NCBI GenBank assembly: GCA_003525075.1
Contig: DQFO01000008.1
Span: forward strand, 74,064 to 138,063
Direction: 5' to 3'
DNA from: Clostridiales bacterium
Lineage (GTDB): Bacteria > Bacillota > Clostridia > TANB77 > CAG-508
DNA: 64,000 bases
The position numbers were made by a program, and so were the translations under genes. Positions 50,961 through 59,133 of the stretch are shown here, in pieces (position 1 is the stretch's first letter; the number at the start of each line of letters is the position of its first letter). The notes beneath the pieces are model-generated. The model did not search any database, had not been told where the DNA came from, and saw only the letters and a list, made by a program, of their open reading frames with translations.

Positions 50961-51647
50961 TTACTCCTTATACTCATATATACCATTTAGCATTATTTTT
51001 ATTTTTCTATCTCTCAATTCTTTTAAATTTTCTCTCACTTTCTCAATGTCGTTATCATAAATTGATATTTCATTTAAATTTTTGTATTTTGATAATATAT
51101 TTAAATCTAACTTATCAATTCCCATAAGTGATAATTTTTCTATTTTTAATGGTTTATCTATTTTTTCCATTTCAAATCCATTTACATTTTCAATCGCTAA
51201 TTCTTTTAAATTTTTAAAATCCTCTATAAAATCAAACTGATTTAAATTTATATTTATTAATTTTAATGATTCTATATTAGTTAATTTAGTTATATTTTCA
51301 AAATCAATAATTTCAGTATTATTTATTGTTAATTCTTTTACATTTTCTAAATATTCTATTCCATTTACTTCACAATTTCTAAAACTAACTTTTTTTACTT
51401 TTCTTAATAATTGCATATCTTCTAATTTTAATCCTAAATTTTTTATTGTTATTTCTTCTAAATTTGGAAATAAGGATATTTCTTCAATATATACTTTATT
51501 ATATTCACCTAATATATCTTCACTGTTTAATACTATTTCTTTAACTTCTTCTAAATCTTTCTTTGTAATATTTTCTTTATTCAATATTACTTCTATATAA
51601 TTTTTTAATAATATATTTTTTATTAGTGTTTTTTCTATATCTTCCAT
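50961..51647 (-). CDS. Leucine-rich repeat protein
   Basis: 228 aa, no signal peptide, so probably cytoplasmic. From about 60 to 215 it has irregular LRRs of about 20-22 residues (FPNLEEITIKNLGL, VKELTINNTEI, IESLKLININL, LKELAIENVNG, NLNEISIYDND). The first 60 residues are helical and charged. It starts after AAGGAG, and its stop overlaps the ribosome binding site of the transglutaminase-like gene. Likely a protein-interaction partner of its operon neighbours. Confidence 0.88.
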   Translation of the reverse strand: MEDIEKTLIKNILLKNYIEVILNKENITKKDLEEVKEIVLNSEDILGEYNKVYIEEISLFPNLEEITIKNLGLKLEDMQLLRKVKKVSFRNCEVNGIEYLENVKELTINNTEIIDFENITKLTNIESLKLININLNQFDFIEDFKNLKELAIENVNGFEMEKIDKPLKIEKLSLMGIDKLDLNILSKYKNLNEISIYDNDIEKVRENLKELRDRKIKIMLNGIYEYKE

Positions 51648-51708
51648 TTTTTTCTCCTTAGTTTTATTCTTTTTTAATATATCATATGTTAATTAATTTG
51701 TAAATAAT

Positions 51709-52557
51709 CTAATTGTTGGAAATATACTTTTTAGCCTGATTATATCCTTGTTTATATAATTCATAAATATTTTCAGAATCTAACAAAGATGTTTTTTCTA
51801 AATTAATTGTTATCAATTTATCAATTCCATCTTTTTCATATGACGATAATTCTCTTTCTTGTAATTCCATTGCTCTAGTTGCAACTTCTATAATATTTTT
51901 ACAGCATTCTTTTTTATGAATTGTTTCAAAACATATTCCTATAACTTCATTTGCTCCAACATCTTTCAAACACTTCCAAGGCAAATTTTCACGTGTTCCT
52001 CCATCTATTAATTGTATGTTTTCAAACTTACAAGGAGAAAATATTACTGGAAAACTGCAACTTCCTCTTACAGCTGTACTTATAGGTATATCTGTTATAT
52101 ATTGAGTATCATCTAATAATTGTGTTCTATTTTCATTAGATGATGCAATATATACAGTTCCTGTTTGTAAATCTACCATGGAAATAAATAATGGCATTTT
52201 TATTTGATTTATATTTTCTACATGACTTTTTCTACATATTTCGCTCATTATTTTTTCAATACTTTTTCCACTATTTAAACCATCAATTACTAATTCACCT
52301 TTAAATAATAATCCAAAAATTAATTTGAATATTTGCTTCCATTCTGCATATTTTATTTTTTTATAATATTTTTGAAACATTTTCCACATTTCATCACTAT
52401 TATATCCAAGTGCATATAATGTTGCTATAATACTTCCAGATGATGCACCAGATACACAATCAAATTTTATATTTTTTTCTTCTAATGCTTTAAGTGCACC
52501 TATGTGTGATGCAACTTTTATTCCTCCTCCACTAAAACATAACCCTCTCATTTTCAA
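51709..52557 (-). CDS. Patatin-like phospholipase
   Basis: 282-aa serine lipid hydrolase of the patatin/RssA type. The oxyanion hole FSGGGIKVASHIGAL is at about residue 8, the nucleophile Ser in VSGASSGSIIATLYALG (about 40), and the catalytic Asp in LIDGGTRENLP (about 205). It has no signal peptide. The start is either TTG 52557 (AGGAGG 6 nt upstream) or the ATG two codons on. It leads an operon with an LRR protein, a transglutaminase-like protein and a hypothetical. Lipase activity is well supported; the target is not known. Confidence 0.93.
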   Translation of the reverse strand: MKMRGLCFSGGGIKVASHIGALKALEEKNIKFDCVSGASSGSIIATLYALGYNSDEMWKMFQKYYKKIKYAEWKQIFKLIFGLLFKGELVIDGLNSGKSIEKIMSEICRKSHVENINQIKMPLFISMVDLQTGTVYIASSNENRTQLLDDTQYITDIPISTAVRGSCSFPVIFSPCKFENIQLIDGGTRENLPWKCLKDVGANEVIGICFETIHKKECCKNIIEVATRAMELQERELSSYEKDGIDKLITINLEKTSLLDSENIYELYKQGYNQAKKYISNN

Positions 52558-52600
52558 CTTTATCCTCCTAAAATATTTTATGCCTTAATAAAAATAAAGT

Positions 52601-52642
52601 GAGCACTATTTTTCGATAAATTATTATCAAAAAATAATGCTC
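52601..52642 (-). terminator. Hairpin after the MazG-like gene
   Basis: Two 19-nt arms, GAGCACTATTTTTCGATAA and its complement with two G-U pairs, around ATTA. It ends the MazG-like transcript and precedes the patatin gene. Confidence 0.75.
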
Positions 52643-52648
52643 TTATAT

Positions 52649-52948
52649 TTATGTTTTGTGTACACGGTGGCCTAATTCATTGGTAACACATTCTCTGTTT
52701 TCATTGATTTTTTCTTTTCTTTCAATTTCTTTTTGAAGATCAATGCCTTTCATCTCAGCAATTCCCAACAGGAAAATTGCTACGTCAGCAAGTTCTTCTG
52801 CAAATGTGTCTTTTCCTCTGAACCAAGCATCATATGCTTCTCCAACTTCTGCAATAAGATGGCAAAATTCTTCATTCATATCTGTTGTGTTAAAACCATG
52901 CCGTTTTTTGTTTTCAAAAATTTCTTTTTGCAGTTCTTGTAAAGTCAT
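52649..52948 (-). CDS. MazG-like nucleotide pyrophosphohydrolase
   Basis: 99-aa all-alpha NTP-PPase family protein; such enzymes hydrolyse (d)NTPs to monophosphates. Metal motifs ExxE (IAEVGEAYDA) and ExxD (EELADVAIFL) are visible. ATG 52948 follows GGGGG by 8 nt; the upstream TTG is rejected. Its base composition is slightly more GC-rich than the neighbours, and, like the orphan gene at 10662, it has its own consensus promoter, leader hairpins and terminator. House-cleaning of nucleotides is likely; recent transfer is possible. Confidence 0.85.
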   Translation of the reverse strand: MTLQELQKEIFENKKRHGFNTTDMNEEFCHLIAEVGEAYDAWFRGKDTFAEELADVAIFLLGIAEMKGIDLQKEIERKEKINENRECVTNELGHRVHKT

Positions 52949-52963
52949 ATAAGTTACCCCCTT

Positions 52964-53026
52964 CAAAGACTTTGTGGAACTTCCAACTTACGTATTTAAT
53001 TTATCACTTTTCTATTTTACTGTCAA
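52964..53026 (-). promoter_or_regulatory. Promoter and leader hairpins of the MazG-like gene
   Basis: Minus strand: TTGACA (53026-53021), 17-nt spacer, TAAATT (53003-52998). Then two short hairpins: TGGAA-G-TTCCA (52985-52975) and CAAAG-T-CTTTG (52974-52964), just before the ribosome binding site. Confidence 0.7.
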
Positions 53027-53034
53027 TCTAATTT

Positions 53035-53160
53035 TTATATTGTTGCTAATTTTACTCCAATTTTTATTAATTCATAAATCATAATAAAATTCGCACTTGA
53101 TAGAACAATAAATGTAGCCATAAAAAAAGAAAGCATCTTATGTTTTTTCAAAAATTTCAT
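53035..53160 (-). CDS. 41-aa membrane peptide
   Basis: Hand-translated: MKFLKKHKML, then a hydrophobic helix (SFFMATFIVLSSANFIMIYEL) and IKIGVKLATI. GGGAGG lies 7 nt before ATG 53160, so translation is credible. No family recognised; not SpoVM. It fills the gap between uvrC and the MazG-like gene; I see nothing else coding there. Confidence 0.65.
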   Translation of the reverse strand: MKFLKKHKMLSFFMATFIVLSSANFIMIYELIKIGVKLATI

Positions 53161-53264
53161 ATACAAACCTCCCAAAATACTTGTCCTTAATATGTATATG
53201 TAAATATTCTAAAAATATTCATAATCTACTTCTTATTTTCATCGCAATATGTTACAAATTTTTA

Positions 53265-55055
53265 TTAATTTAATTGTTGTAATATATTTTTTGCCAATTC
53301 TCCATTAATTCCATTTACTTTTACAATTTCTTCTATTGAAGAATTTCTAATTTTTTCAACACTGCCAAAATATTTTAATAATGCTTTTTTCTTTGCTTCC
53401 CCAATTCCTTTTATATCATCTAATTCTGATTTTGTTATCGATTCATCTCTTAATTTTCTATGATAAGAAATTGCTGTATCATGTACTTCATCTTGAAATT
53501 TTGTAATTAAGTTCATTAAATTTTCTGATATTTCAAATTCTTGTCTTTGCTCATTTATTAATGCTCTTGTTTGGTGTTTATCATTTTTAACCATACCAAA
53601 TACAGGAATATCTAATTCTAATGATTTTACTGCTTGTTTTATTGCTCTTATTTGTGTAATTCCTCCATCTGCAAATATCGCATCTGGTAGCTTACCAAAA
53701 CCTGATGAATTACTATTGTCAATTGAGTGTTTCAACCTACGTGTTACTACTTCTTGCATACATTTTGGATCATCTTGTGTTAAAACTGTTTTTATTTTAA
53801 ATCTTCTTGACATGTTTCTTTTTATTGTTCCATCAACCATCACACACATTCCAGCTACCATATATTCTCCCGAAATGTTTGAGATATCAAATGTTTCAAT
53901 TTTTCTTGGTAATTTGTCTAATCCCAATACTTCTTTTAATTCAACTAAAATTTCGCTTCTATCTCTTTCTTTATTTTCAAGAGTAATTTTGGCATTATTA
54001 TCAGCCATTTCCACAAATCTTAATTTTTCACCTTTTTTGGGTGATTTTATTTCTACTTTTCTTCCAGCTTCTTTGCTTAACCATTGTTCTATTGCTTGTT
54101 GATCCTCTAATTCTTCTCTTATCATTATTTTATTAGGTAAATTTTGACTATCTATATAATATTGTTTTATAAAACCTGAAATTATTTCTTTGTCTTCCAT
54201 TTCTCTTATGTCTTGGAAAAAATAATGTTCTCTTCCTACCATTTTGCTTCCTCTAACAAAAAATATTTCAACACATACCTCAATTTCAGATTTTGCAATT
54301 CCTATTACATCTATATTATTTTCTGTTATGTTTGATACTTTTTGTTTTTCATTAACCCTTTGAATTGCAAGCATTCTGTCTCTTATATATGCTGCTCGTT
54401 CAAAGTTCATTTTACTTGACTCTTCAATCATTTGTTTTTCAAGTTCTTTTAATACTTTATCAACTTTTCCATCAAGAATGTCTATTATTTCATCAATTTG
54501 TTTTCTGTAATCTTCTTTTGAAACATATCCCATACATGGACCTAAACATCTATTTATATGATAATTTAAACAAGCTCTTGTTTCAGATCTAAAGTTTTTA
54601 CATTGTCTAATTTTATATTTCTGTTTTATAAAATCAAGCATTTCTTTTGCAGCTCCAGGATTTGCATATGGTCCAAAATATTTTGAACCATCATTTATTA
54701 TTTTTCTTGTTATTGTTACATTTGGATAATCTGATTTTATATCTATCTTTATATATGGATATGTTTTATCATCTTTTAATAATACATTAAATTTAGGTCT
54801 ATTTTTCTTTATTAAATTACATTCTAATATTAATGCTTCTGCTTCATTATCAACAACTATATATTCAAAATGGTCTATTAATGATACCATTCTTTTTATT
54901 CTTTCAGTCTTGTCTGTTTTTCTAAAATAAGATTTCACTCTTCTTTTAAGATTAACTGCTTTTCCTACATATATTATTTTGTCGTCTACATCATGCATTA
55001 TATATACTCCAGGTTTATCTGGTAATATTTTTAGTTGTTCTTCTATGTTAAACAT
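53265..55055 (-). CDS. uvrC: Excinuclease ABC subunit C
   Basis: Nuclease subunit of nucleotide excision repair; it makes the 3' and 5' cuts. 596 aa. The GIY-YIG N-terminal domain begins LPDKPGVYIMHDVDDKIIYVGKAVNLKRRV. UvrB-interaction (UVR) motif is near 205, the Asp-rich RNase H-like C-terminal nuclease has FDISNISGEYMVAGMCV, and two helix-hairpin-helix motifs end it (IKGIGEAKKKALL and the next). ATG 55055 follows AAAGGG. It lies 26 bp downstream of the 640-aa LRR surface gene on the same strand. Confidence 0.97.
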   Translation of the reverse strand: MFNIEEQLKILPDKPGVYIMHDVDDKIIYVGKAVNLKRRVKSYFRKTDKTERIKRMVSLIDHFEYIVVDNEAEALILECNLIKKNRPKFNVLLKDDKTYPYIKIDIKSDYPNVTITRKIINDGSKYFGPYANPGAAKEMLDFIKQKYKIRQCKNFRSETRACLNYHINRCLGPCMGYVSKEDYRKQIDEIIDILDGKVDKVLKELEKQMIEESSKMNFERAAYIRDRMLAIQRVNEKQKVSNITENNIDVIGIAKSEIEVCVEIFFVRGSKMVGREHYFFQDIREMEDKEIISGFIKQYYIDSQNLPNKIMIREELEDQQAIEQWLSKEAGRKVEIKSPKKGEKLRFVEMADNNAKITLENKERDRSEILVELKEVLGLDKLPRKIETFDISNISGEYMVAGMCVMVDGTIKRNMSRRFKIKTVLTQDDPKCMQEVVTRRLKHSIDNSNSSGFGKLPDAIFADGGITQIRAIKQAVKSLELDIPVFGMVKNDKHQTRALINEQRQEFEISENLMNLITKFQDEVHDTAISYHRKLRDESITKSELDDIKGIGEAKKKALLKYFGSVEKIRNSSIEEIVKVNGINGELAKNILQQLN

Positions 55056-55081
55056 TCTTTCCCTTTCTAAAATTTAAAATA

Positions 55082-57004
55082 TTATACATTCCAATTTATT
55101 ACTCTGTTTCCATATTGTGCACCCCAAGGTGCACCAGAAATTCTATTTGCTGTTCCTTTTATATTAATAGCTGTTAAATTTTCGCAATACTCAAATGCAT
55201 TTGCACCTATTGAAGTTACACTTTGAGGAATTGTAATTTCTTTTAAAGAACTACAACTATAAAATGCTTTTGCTCCAATTGTTGTAACACTATCTGGTAT
55301 ATTTATTGATGTCATTTTATTACAATAATAAAATGCATTTTGTCCAATTTCAGTAACAGTATTCGGAATATTATATGTAGTGGCATTTCTACTGGCCATT
55401 ATTACTTTTGTTCCTGCTTTATTTAATATTAATACATCATCAATACTTTTATATGTTGCATTTCCTTCTGCTACCCTAAGTTTGGTATTATCATGAAATG
55501 AATATGTATACATAGTTGTTACACTTGCAGGTATATTTAATAATTTTACTCCAGACATACCTGTAAGAGACCATCCTTCTATAACTTTAAGTGTTGATGG
55601 TAAATTTAGTGTTGTCATTGATTTTGTTATACATCCATTAAGCAAAGTTTCAACTCCTTCTGGCACTGTAAAATTTTTAGAAGATCCCATATATTTTATA
55701 AATCTTTTTCCATCATATGAATATAAATTTCCATCTACTAGTTTTAAATTTTTACTAGTACCGCTCAATTCTATTGTTGTCAATTTATTCATTCCATTAA
55801 AAACTGCTCCACCAAAATTTGAACTAACTGTATCTGGTAATATAATTTTTGTTGCACTAGAACCTGATAATCCATCTCCAATGATGCTTACAACACCATT
55901 TGGAACATTTATTTCTGTTAAAGTTAATAATGCCATATACATTGTCTTTCCATCTTTTGATAATAACATTCCATTTTCAAATTTAAAACTATTATTTCCA
56001 TCTGCAACTTTTACTTCTGTTAATCTACTTAATCTAGTTAACGCACTTCCAGTAATATATGTTAAACTTGCAGGTAATGTAATTGTTGTTAATTTATCAC
56101 AACTCCTAAATGCTGCATAGCCAATAGATTCTACTCCTTCTGGTATTTCTATTTCAGTTAAAGAACTACATCCTTCTAATAATCCTTGATTTATTGTTTG
56201 AATTTTTTTGGATAATTTTATCTTTTGTAATCTATTACAATTCCAAAAACAATAATCTCCTATATATGTCACACTGTCAGGTATTTCTATACTTGTTAAA
56301 TTAGTACAACCATAAAATGCTCTTTTTCCTATTGTTGTTACTGTATTAGGAATCTTTATACTTGTAAGGCTTGTATTATATGAAAACGCATCATCTCCGA
56401 TTGTAGTAATTCCTTTTGGTAATACTATTGATGATAATGGTGTAATTCCACTTTCAATTTCCACTTTTGAAAATGCTCCTGCTTCAATTGTTTTTATTTT
56501 TCCTTCATATTCACTTAAATCAAGATTTCCATTATTATCAACTAAATAAAGATTCATTGCTGATGATCTTAAAGCTCCATCATCTGTAATCTCATATGGA
56601 TTTATTGAAAATCCTAATTCTACTGCAATAGGAATTACTTTTTTGTCTTGGCTTACATAATAAATTTTTCCTTTTATTATTTCAAACTTTTTCTCATCAC
56701 CTTTTTTTATTGAACTGCATATTTCTGTTATTCCACTTCCAACTACATTTCCTTCATATCTAATCGTCTTATCATTTGCATATAATGTATCTAAATCATA
56801 TTCATCATCCATTCTTTTTTCACTTAAGTATAATTCATATTCTTCTTTTATATCTGCTAAATATGATTTAGTCTTTGCTTTAGAAGCATTTGTTGTTATT
56901 CCACTATTCCCTGTGAGCATTGATATTGTTGCTCCTGCTAATATTAACATTATTATAATCGTAACTGCTAATGCAATTAGAGTAACTCCATTTTCTCTTT
57001 TCAT
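55082..57004 (-). CDS. Pilin-leader BspA-type LRR surface protein (large)
   Basis: 640 aa. The N-terminus KRENGVTLIALAVTIIIMLILAGATI is a prepilin-type helix without the usual Glu at +5. A helical segment and short beta domain follow (about 30-170). From about 185 to 620, repeated BspA-like (LRR_5) units occur, such as ITTIGDDAFSYNTSLTSIKIPN and VTYIGDYCFWNCNRLQKIKL. It is exposed at the surface or part of a pilus-like fibre by inference; such LRRs in oral and gut bacteria bind host or bacterial proteins. Paralog at 59134. Confidence 0.88.
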   Translation of the reverse strand: MKRENGVTLIALAVTIIIMLILAGATISMLTGNSGITTNASKAKTKSYLADIKEEYELYLSEKRMDDEYDLDTLYANDKTIRYEGNVVGSGITEICSSIKKGDEKKFEIIKGKIYYVSQDKKVIPIAVELGFSINPYEITDDGALRSSAMNLYLVDNNGNLDLSEYEGKIKTIEAGAFSKVEIESGITPLSSIVLPKGITTIGDDAFSYNTSLTSIKIPNTVTTIGKRAFYGCTNLTSIEIPDSVTYIGDYCFWNCNRLQKIKLSKKIQTINQGLLEGCSSLTEIEIPEGVESIGYAAFRSCDKLTTITLPASLTYITGSALTRLSRLTEVKVADGNNSFKFENGMLLSKDGKTMYMALLTLTEINVPNGVVSIIGDGLSGSSATKIILPDTVSSNFGGAVFNGMNKLTTIELSGTSKNLKLVDGNLYSYDGKRFIKYMGSSKNFTVPEGVETLLNGCITKSMTTLNLPSTLKVIEGWSLTGMSGVKLLNIPASVTTMYTYSFHDNTKLRVAEGNATYKSIDDVLILNKAGTKVIMASRNATTYNIPNTVTEIGQNAFYYCNKMTSINIPDSVTTIGAKAFYSCSSLKEITIPQSVTSIGANAFEYCENLTAINIKGTANRISGAPWGAQYGNRVINWNV

Positions 57005-57089
57005 CTAAAAAAACACCTTTCTTCTTTTGAATATACATTTTAATTATATTATATTTAACTACATAATTCAACAAATATCTAAAATTTTA

Positions 57090-57117
57090 TTGACATTTTA
57101 ATTATTTATAGTAAAAT
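57090..57117 (+). promoter_or_regulatory. Promoter of the small multidrug export gene
   Basis: TTGACA (57090-57095), 16-nt spacer, TAAAAT (57112-57117); AAAGGAG precedes the ATG. Confidence 0.7.
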
Positions 57118-57172
57118 TATATAGTATTAAAAATTAGTAAAATTTATATACATTAACAAAGGAGAATTAATC

Positions 57173-57742
57173 ATGGCAAGTTTACCAATATTTGTAAAAT
57201 ATTTAATAGTTTTTTTCATATCAATGGTACCAATTGTAGAATTAAGAGGTGCTATTCCAATTGCTGAAAGCTTAAAATTAAGTATTTCTTTATATTATCC
57301 AATAGCAATAATAGGAAATATGTTACCAGTTCCAATTATATACCTATTTGCAAGAAAAGTTCTTGAATGGGGAAAAGATAAAAAAATAATAGGAAAATTT
57401 TTCACATGGTGTTTAGAAAAAGGTGAAAAGGGTGGAGAAAAATTAAAAGCATCTGCTGGAAATAGCGGAATATTCTGGGCATTACTTTTATTTGTAGGTA
57501 TTCCTTTACCTGGTACAGGTGCTTGGACTGGAACTCTTGCAGCAAGTTTTTTGAAACTTGATTTTAAAACAAGTATCACAGCTGTAGCTTTAGGTGTTAT
57601 ATTAGCAGGAATTATTATGTCATTAGGAAGTAAAATTGTAGCAATTTTAGGTTTGGCTGGAGTTATTGCAATTATTGCAGTTATTTTAGTAATAATTGTT
57701 GCTTCTGTCATAATTAAGAAAAAATCTAAAAAACAAAATTAG
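57173..57742 (+). CDS. Small multidrug export protein family (COG2426)
   Basis: 189-aa integral membrane protein. Motif VPIVELRGAIPIAESL near the N-terminus and FVGIPLPGTGAWTGTLAASFL (about 108-128) are the two signatures of this family. Five or more TM helices, a basic cytosolic loop (ARKVLEWGKDKK) and a Lys-rich tail (KKKSKKQN). Transport activity is inferred from the family name alone; no substrate is known. Monocistronic with its own terminator. Confidence 0.88.
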   Translation: MASLPIFVKYLIVFFISMVPIVELRGAIPIAESLKLSISLYYPIAIIGNMLPVPIIYLFARKVLEWGKDKKIIGKFFTWCLEKGEKGGEKLKASAGNSGIFWALLLFVGIPLPGTGAWTGTLAASFLKLDFKTSITAVALGVILAGIIMSLGSKIVAILGLAGVIAIIAVILVIIVASVIIKKKSKKQN

Positions 57743-57746
57743 TTTT

Positions 57747-57770
57747 AAGCATCAATGTTGATGCTTTTTT
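57747..57770 (+). terminator. Intrinsic terminator
   Basis: AAGCATCAA-TG-TTGATGCTT hairpin followed by T-run, directly after the stop codon. Confidence 0.88.
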
Positions 57771-57823
57771 TATTATGTTTACATATTATAATATAAAAAT
57801 ACTTTTAGATTGGAGATATTTTT

Positions 57824-58378
57824 ATGTTATTAAATTGTATTTTATTAGCGCTTTCAGTTAGTATAGATTCTCTTGGAATTGGAATTTCTTATGGTATAAA
57901 ACATACTAAAATTTCAAAAACAAGTAATTTTACATTATTTTCAATTTCGTTTATAGTAACAAGTCTTTCTATAATTATTGGAAATACCATTTCTTCCATA
58001 CTTTCAGAAAAATTTTCTGTATTACTTGGTTCAGCCTTTTTAATGCTTTTAGGTTTTTATGGAATTTATAAAAACATTTCAAACAAAACTACTAATTATG
58101 ATTTTAATAATTCAAATGAAATTGATAAAAAAGAAGCTATTTTTTTTGGATTGGCTTTATCTATTGACTCATTTTGTGTAGGCCTTGGAAGTGGAATAAT
58201 TGGTTTCAATGACCTTTTACTACCAATTTTTGTTTCTGTATTCCAATTATTTTTTATAAATTGTAGTGCAAATATTGCTAATTTATTATTGTCAAAATTT
58301 AATATTTCAGACAATATACTTTCTTATATATCATCTTTCGCTCTTATTTTATTAGGTACATTAAAAATTTTGTTTTAA
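57824..58378 (+). CDS. ytaF: YtaF-like sporulation membrane protein (MntP family), copy 1
   Basis: 184-aa protein with six TM helices. Two internal repeats begin LALSVSIDSLGIGISYGIK and LALSIDSFCVGLGSGIIG; the repeated Ser-x-Asp-Ser motif is the MntP/YtaF cation-site pattern. In B. subtilis ytaF is expressed in sporulation. Manganese efflux is possible but not shown. GGAGA precedes the ATG. A second copy follows 81 bp downstream. Confidence 0.85.
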   Translation: MLLNCILLALSVSIDSLGIGISYGIKHTKISKTSNFTLFSISFIVTSLSIIIGNTISSILSEKFSVLLGSAFLMLLGFYGIYKNISNKTTNYDFNNSNEIDKKEAIFFGLALSIDSFCVGLGSGIIGFNDLLLPIFVSVFQLFFINCSANIANLLLSKFNISDNILSYISSFALILLGTLKILF

Positions 58379-58459
58379 TTTGTTACATTTTCTCTGATTA
58401 TACATATTATTATATAAGATAGACTATCAATTTGATTGTCAGAAAGGATTCTATTTTTT

Positions 58460-59005
58460 ATGATAAGTTGTATATTACTTGCTATATCTGTTAGTATAGA
58501 TGCTTTAACACTTGGAATTACATATGGTATAAAGCACTCTAGAATTAATAAAATTAGCAATTTAATTGTTTTCTCAATTGCATTTGTTTCAACATCATTG
58601 GCAATTTTTCTTGGTAAACATATTTCAAGATTATTTTCACCATCTCTTGCAACATTTATTGGTTCTGCTTTATTAATTTTACTTGGAATATATTCTATTT
58701 ATAAAAGTTTTAATAAAAATACAGAAGATTATGATTTAGATCATTCAAATTCTATTGATAAAAATGAGGCTATTTTATTAGCATTAGCAGTTTCAACTGA
58801 TGCTAGTTGTGTTGGACTTAGCTGTGGAATAATTGGTATAACTGGATTTGTTTATCCACTTTTTGCTGCATTATTTCATACTATCTTTATAAATTGTGGT
58901 AATATTATTGCATATTCTGCTAGTAAAAAAATTAAACTTTCAGATAAATGTTTAGCAATATTTTCTGGATTTGTTTTGATTTTAATTGGATTAATAAGAT
59001 TATAA
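58460..59005 (+). CDS. YtaF-like membrane protein (MntP family), copy 2
   Basis: 181 aa; paralogue of the gene before it, with the same layout (LAISVSIDALTLGITYGIK, LALAVSTDASCVGLSCGIIG). In this copy the second site reads STDAS. The ATG at 58460 is 11 nt after AAAGGA; the upstream TTG at 58436 is rejected. Likely arose by tandem duplication with divergence. A terminator follows. Confidence 0.83.
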   Translation: MISCILLAISVSIDALTLGITYGIKHSRINKISNLIVFSIAFVSTSLAIFLGKHISRLFSPSLATFIGSALLILLGIYSIYKSFNKNTEDYDLDHSNSIDKNEAILLALAVSTDASCVGLSCGIIGITGFVYPLFAALFHTIFINCGNIIAYSASKKIKLSDKCLAIFSGFVLILIGLIRL

Positions 59006-59008
59006 TAT

Positions 59009-59036
59009 AAAAGAGACCTCTTATGAAGTCTCTTTT
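59009..59036. terminator. Terminator after the tandem ytaF genes
   Basis: AAAAGAGAC-N10-GTCTCTTTT hairpin, T-rich on both sides, so it can serve both convergent transcripts. Confidence 0.85.
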
Positions 59037-59112
59037 ACTTTTCTAAAACAATTCTATATGCTGATACAGGTGGCATTTCTATTGTATATTTATTATTATT
59101 AATTTTTTTCAT
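59035..59112 (-). pseudogene. Possible remnant of a glycoside hydrolase 3' end, or tiny gene
   Basis: A 25-codon ORF, MKKINNNKYTIEMPPVSAYR and five more residues, preceded by GGGGAGA. The TIEMPPVSAYRIV end resembles the C-terminal tail of alpha-amylase or arabinofuranosidase-type glycoside hydrolases (LPPLS...). No upstream homologous coding is left. Could be a degraded gene; the good ribosome binding site leaves a true small protein open. Confidence 0.35.
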
Positions 59113-59133
59113 TTCTCCCCTATTCATAAAAAT

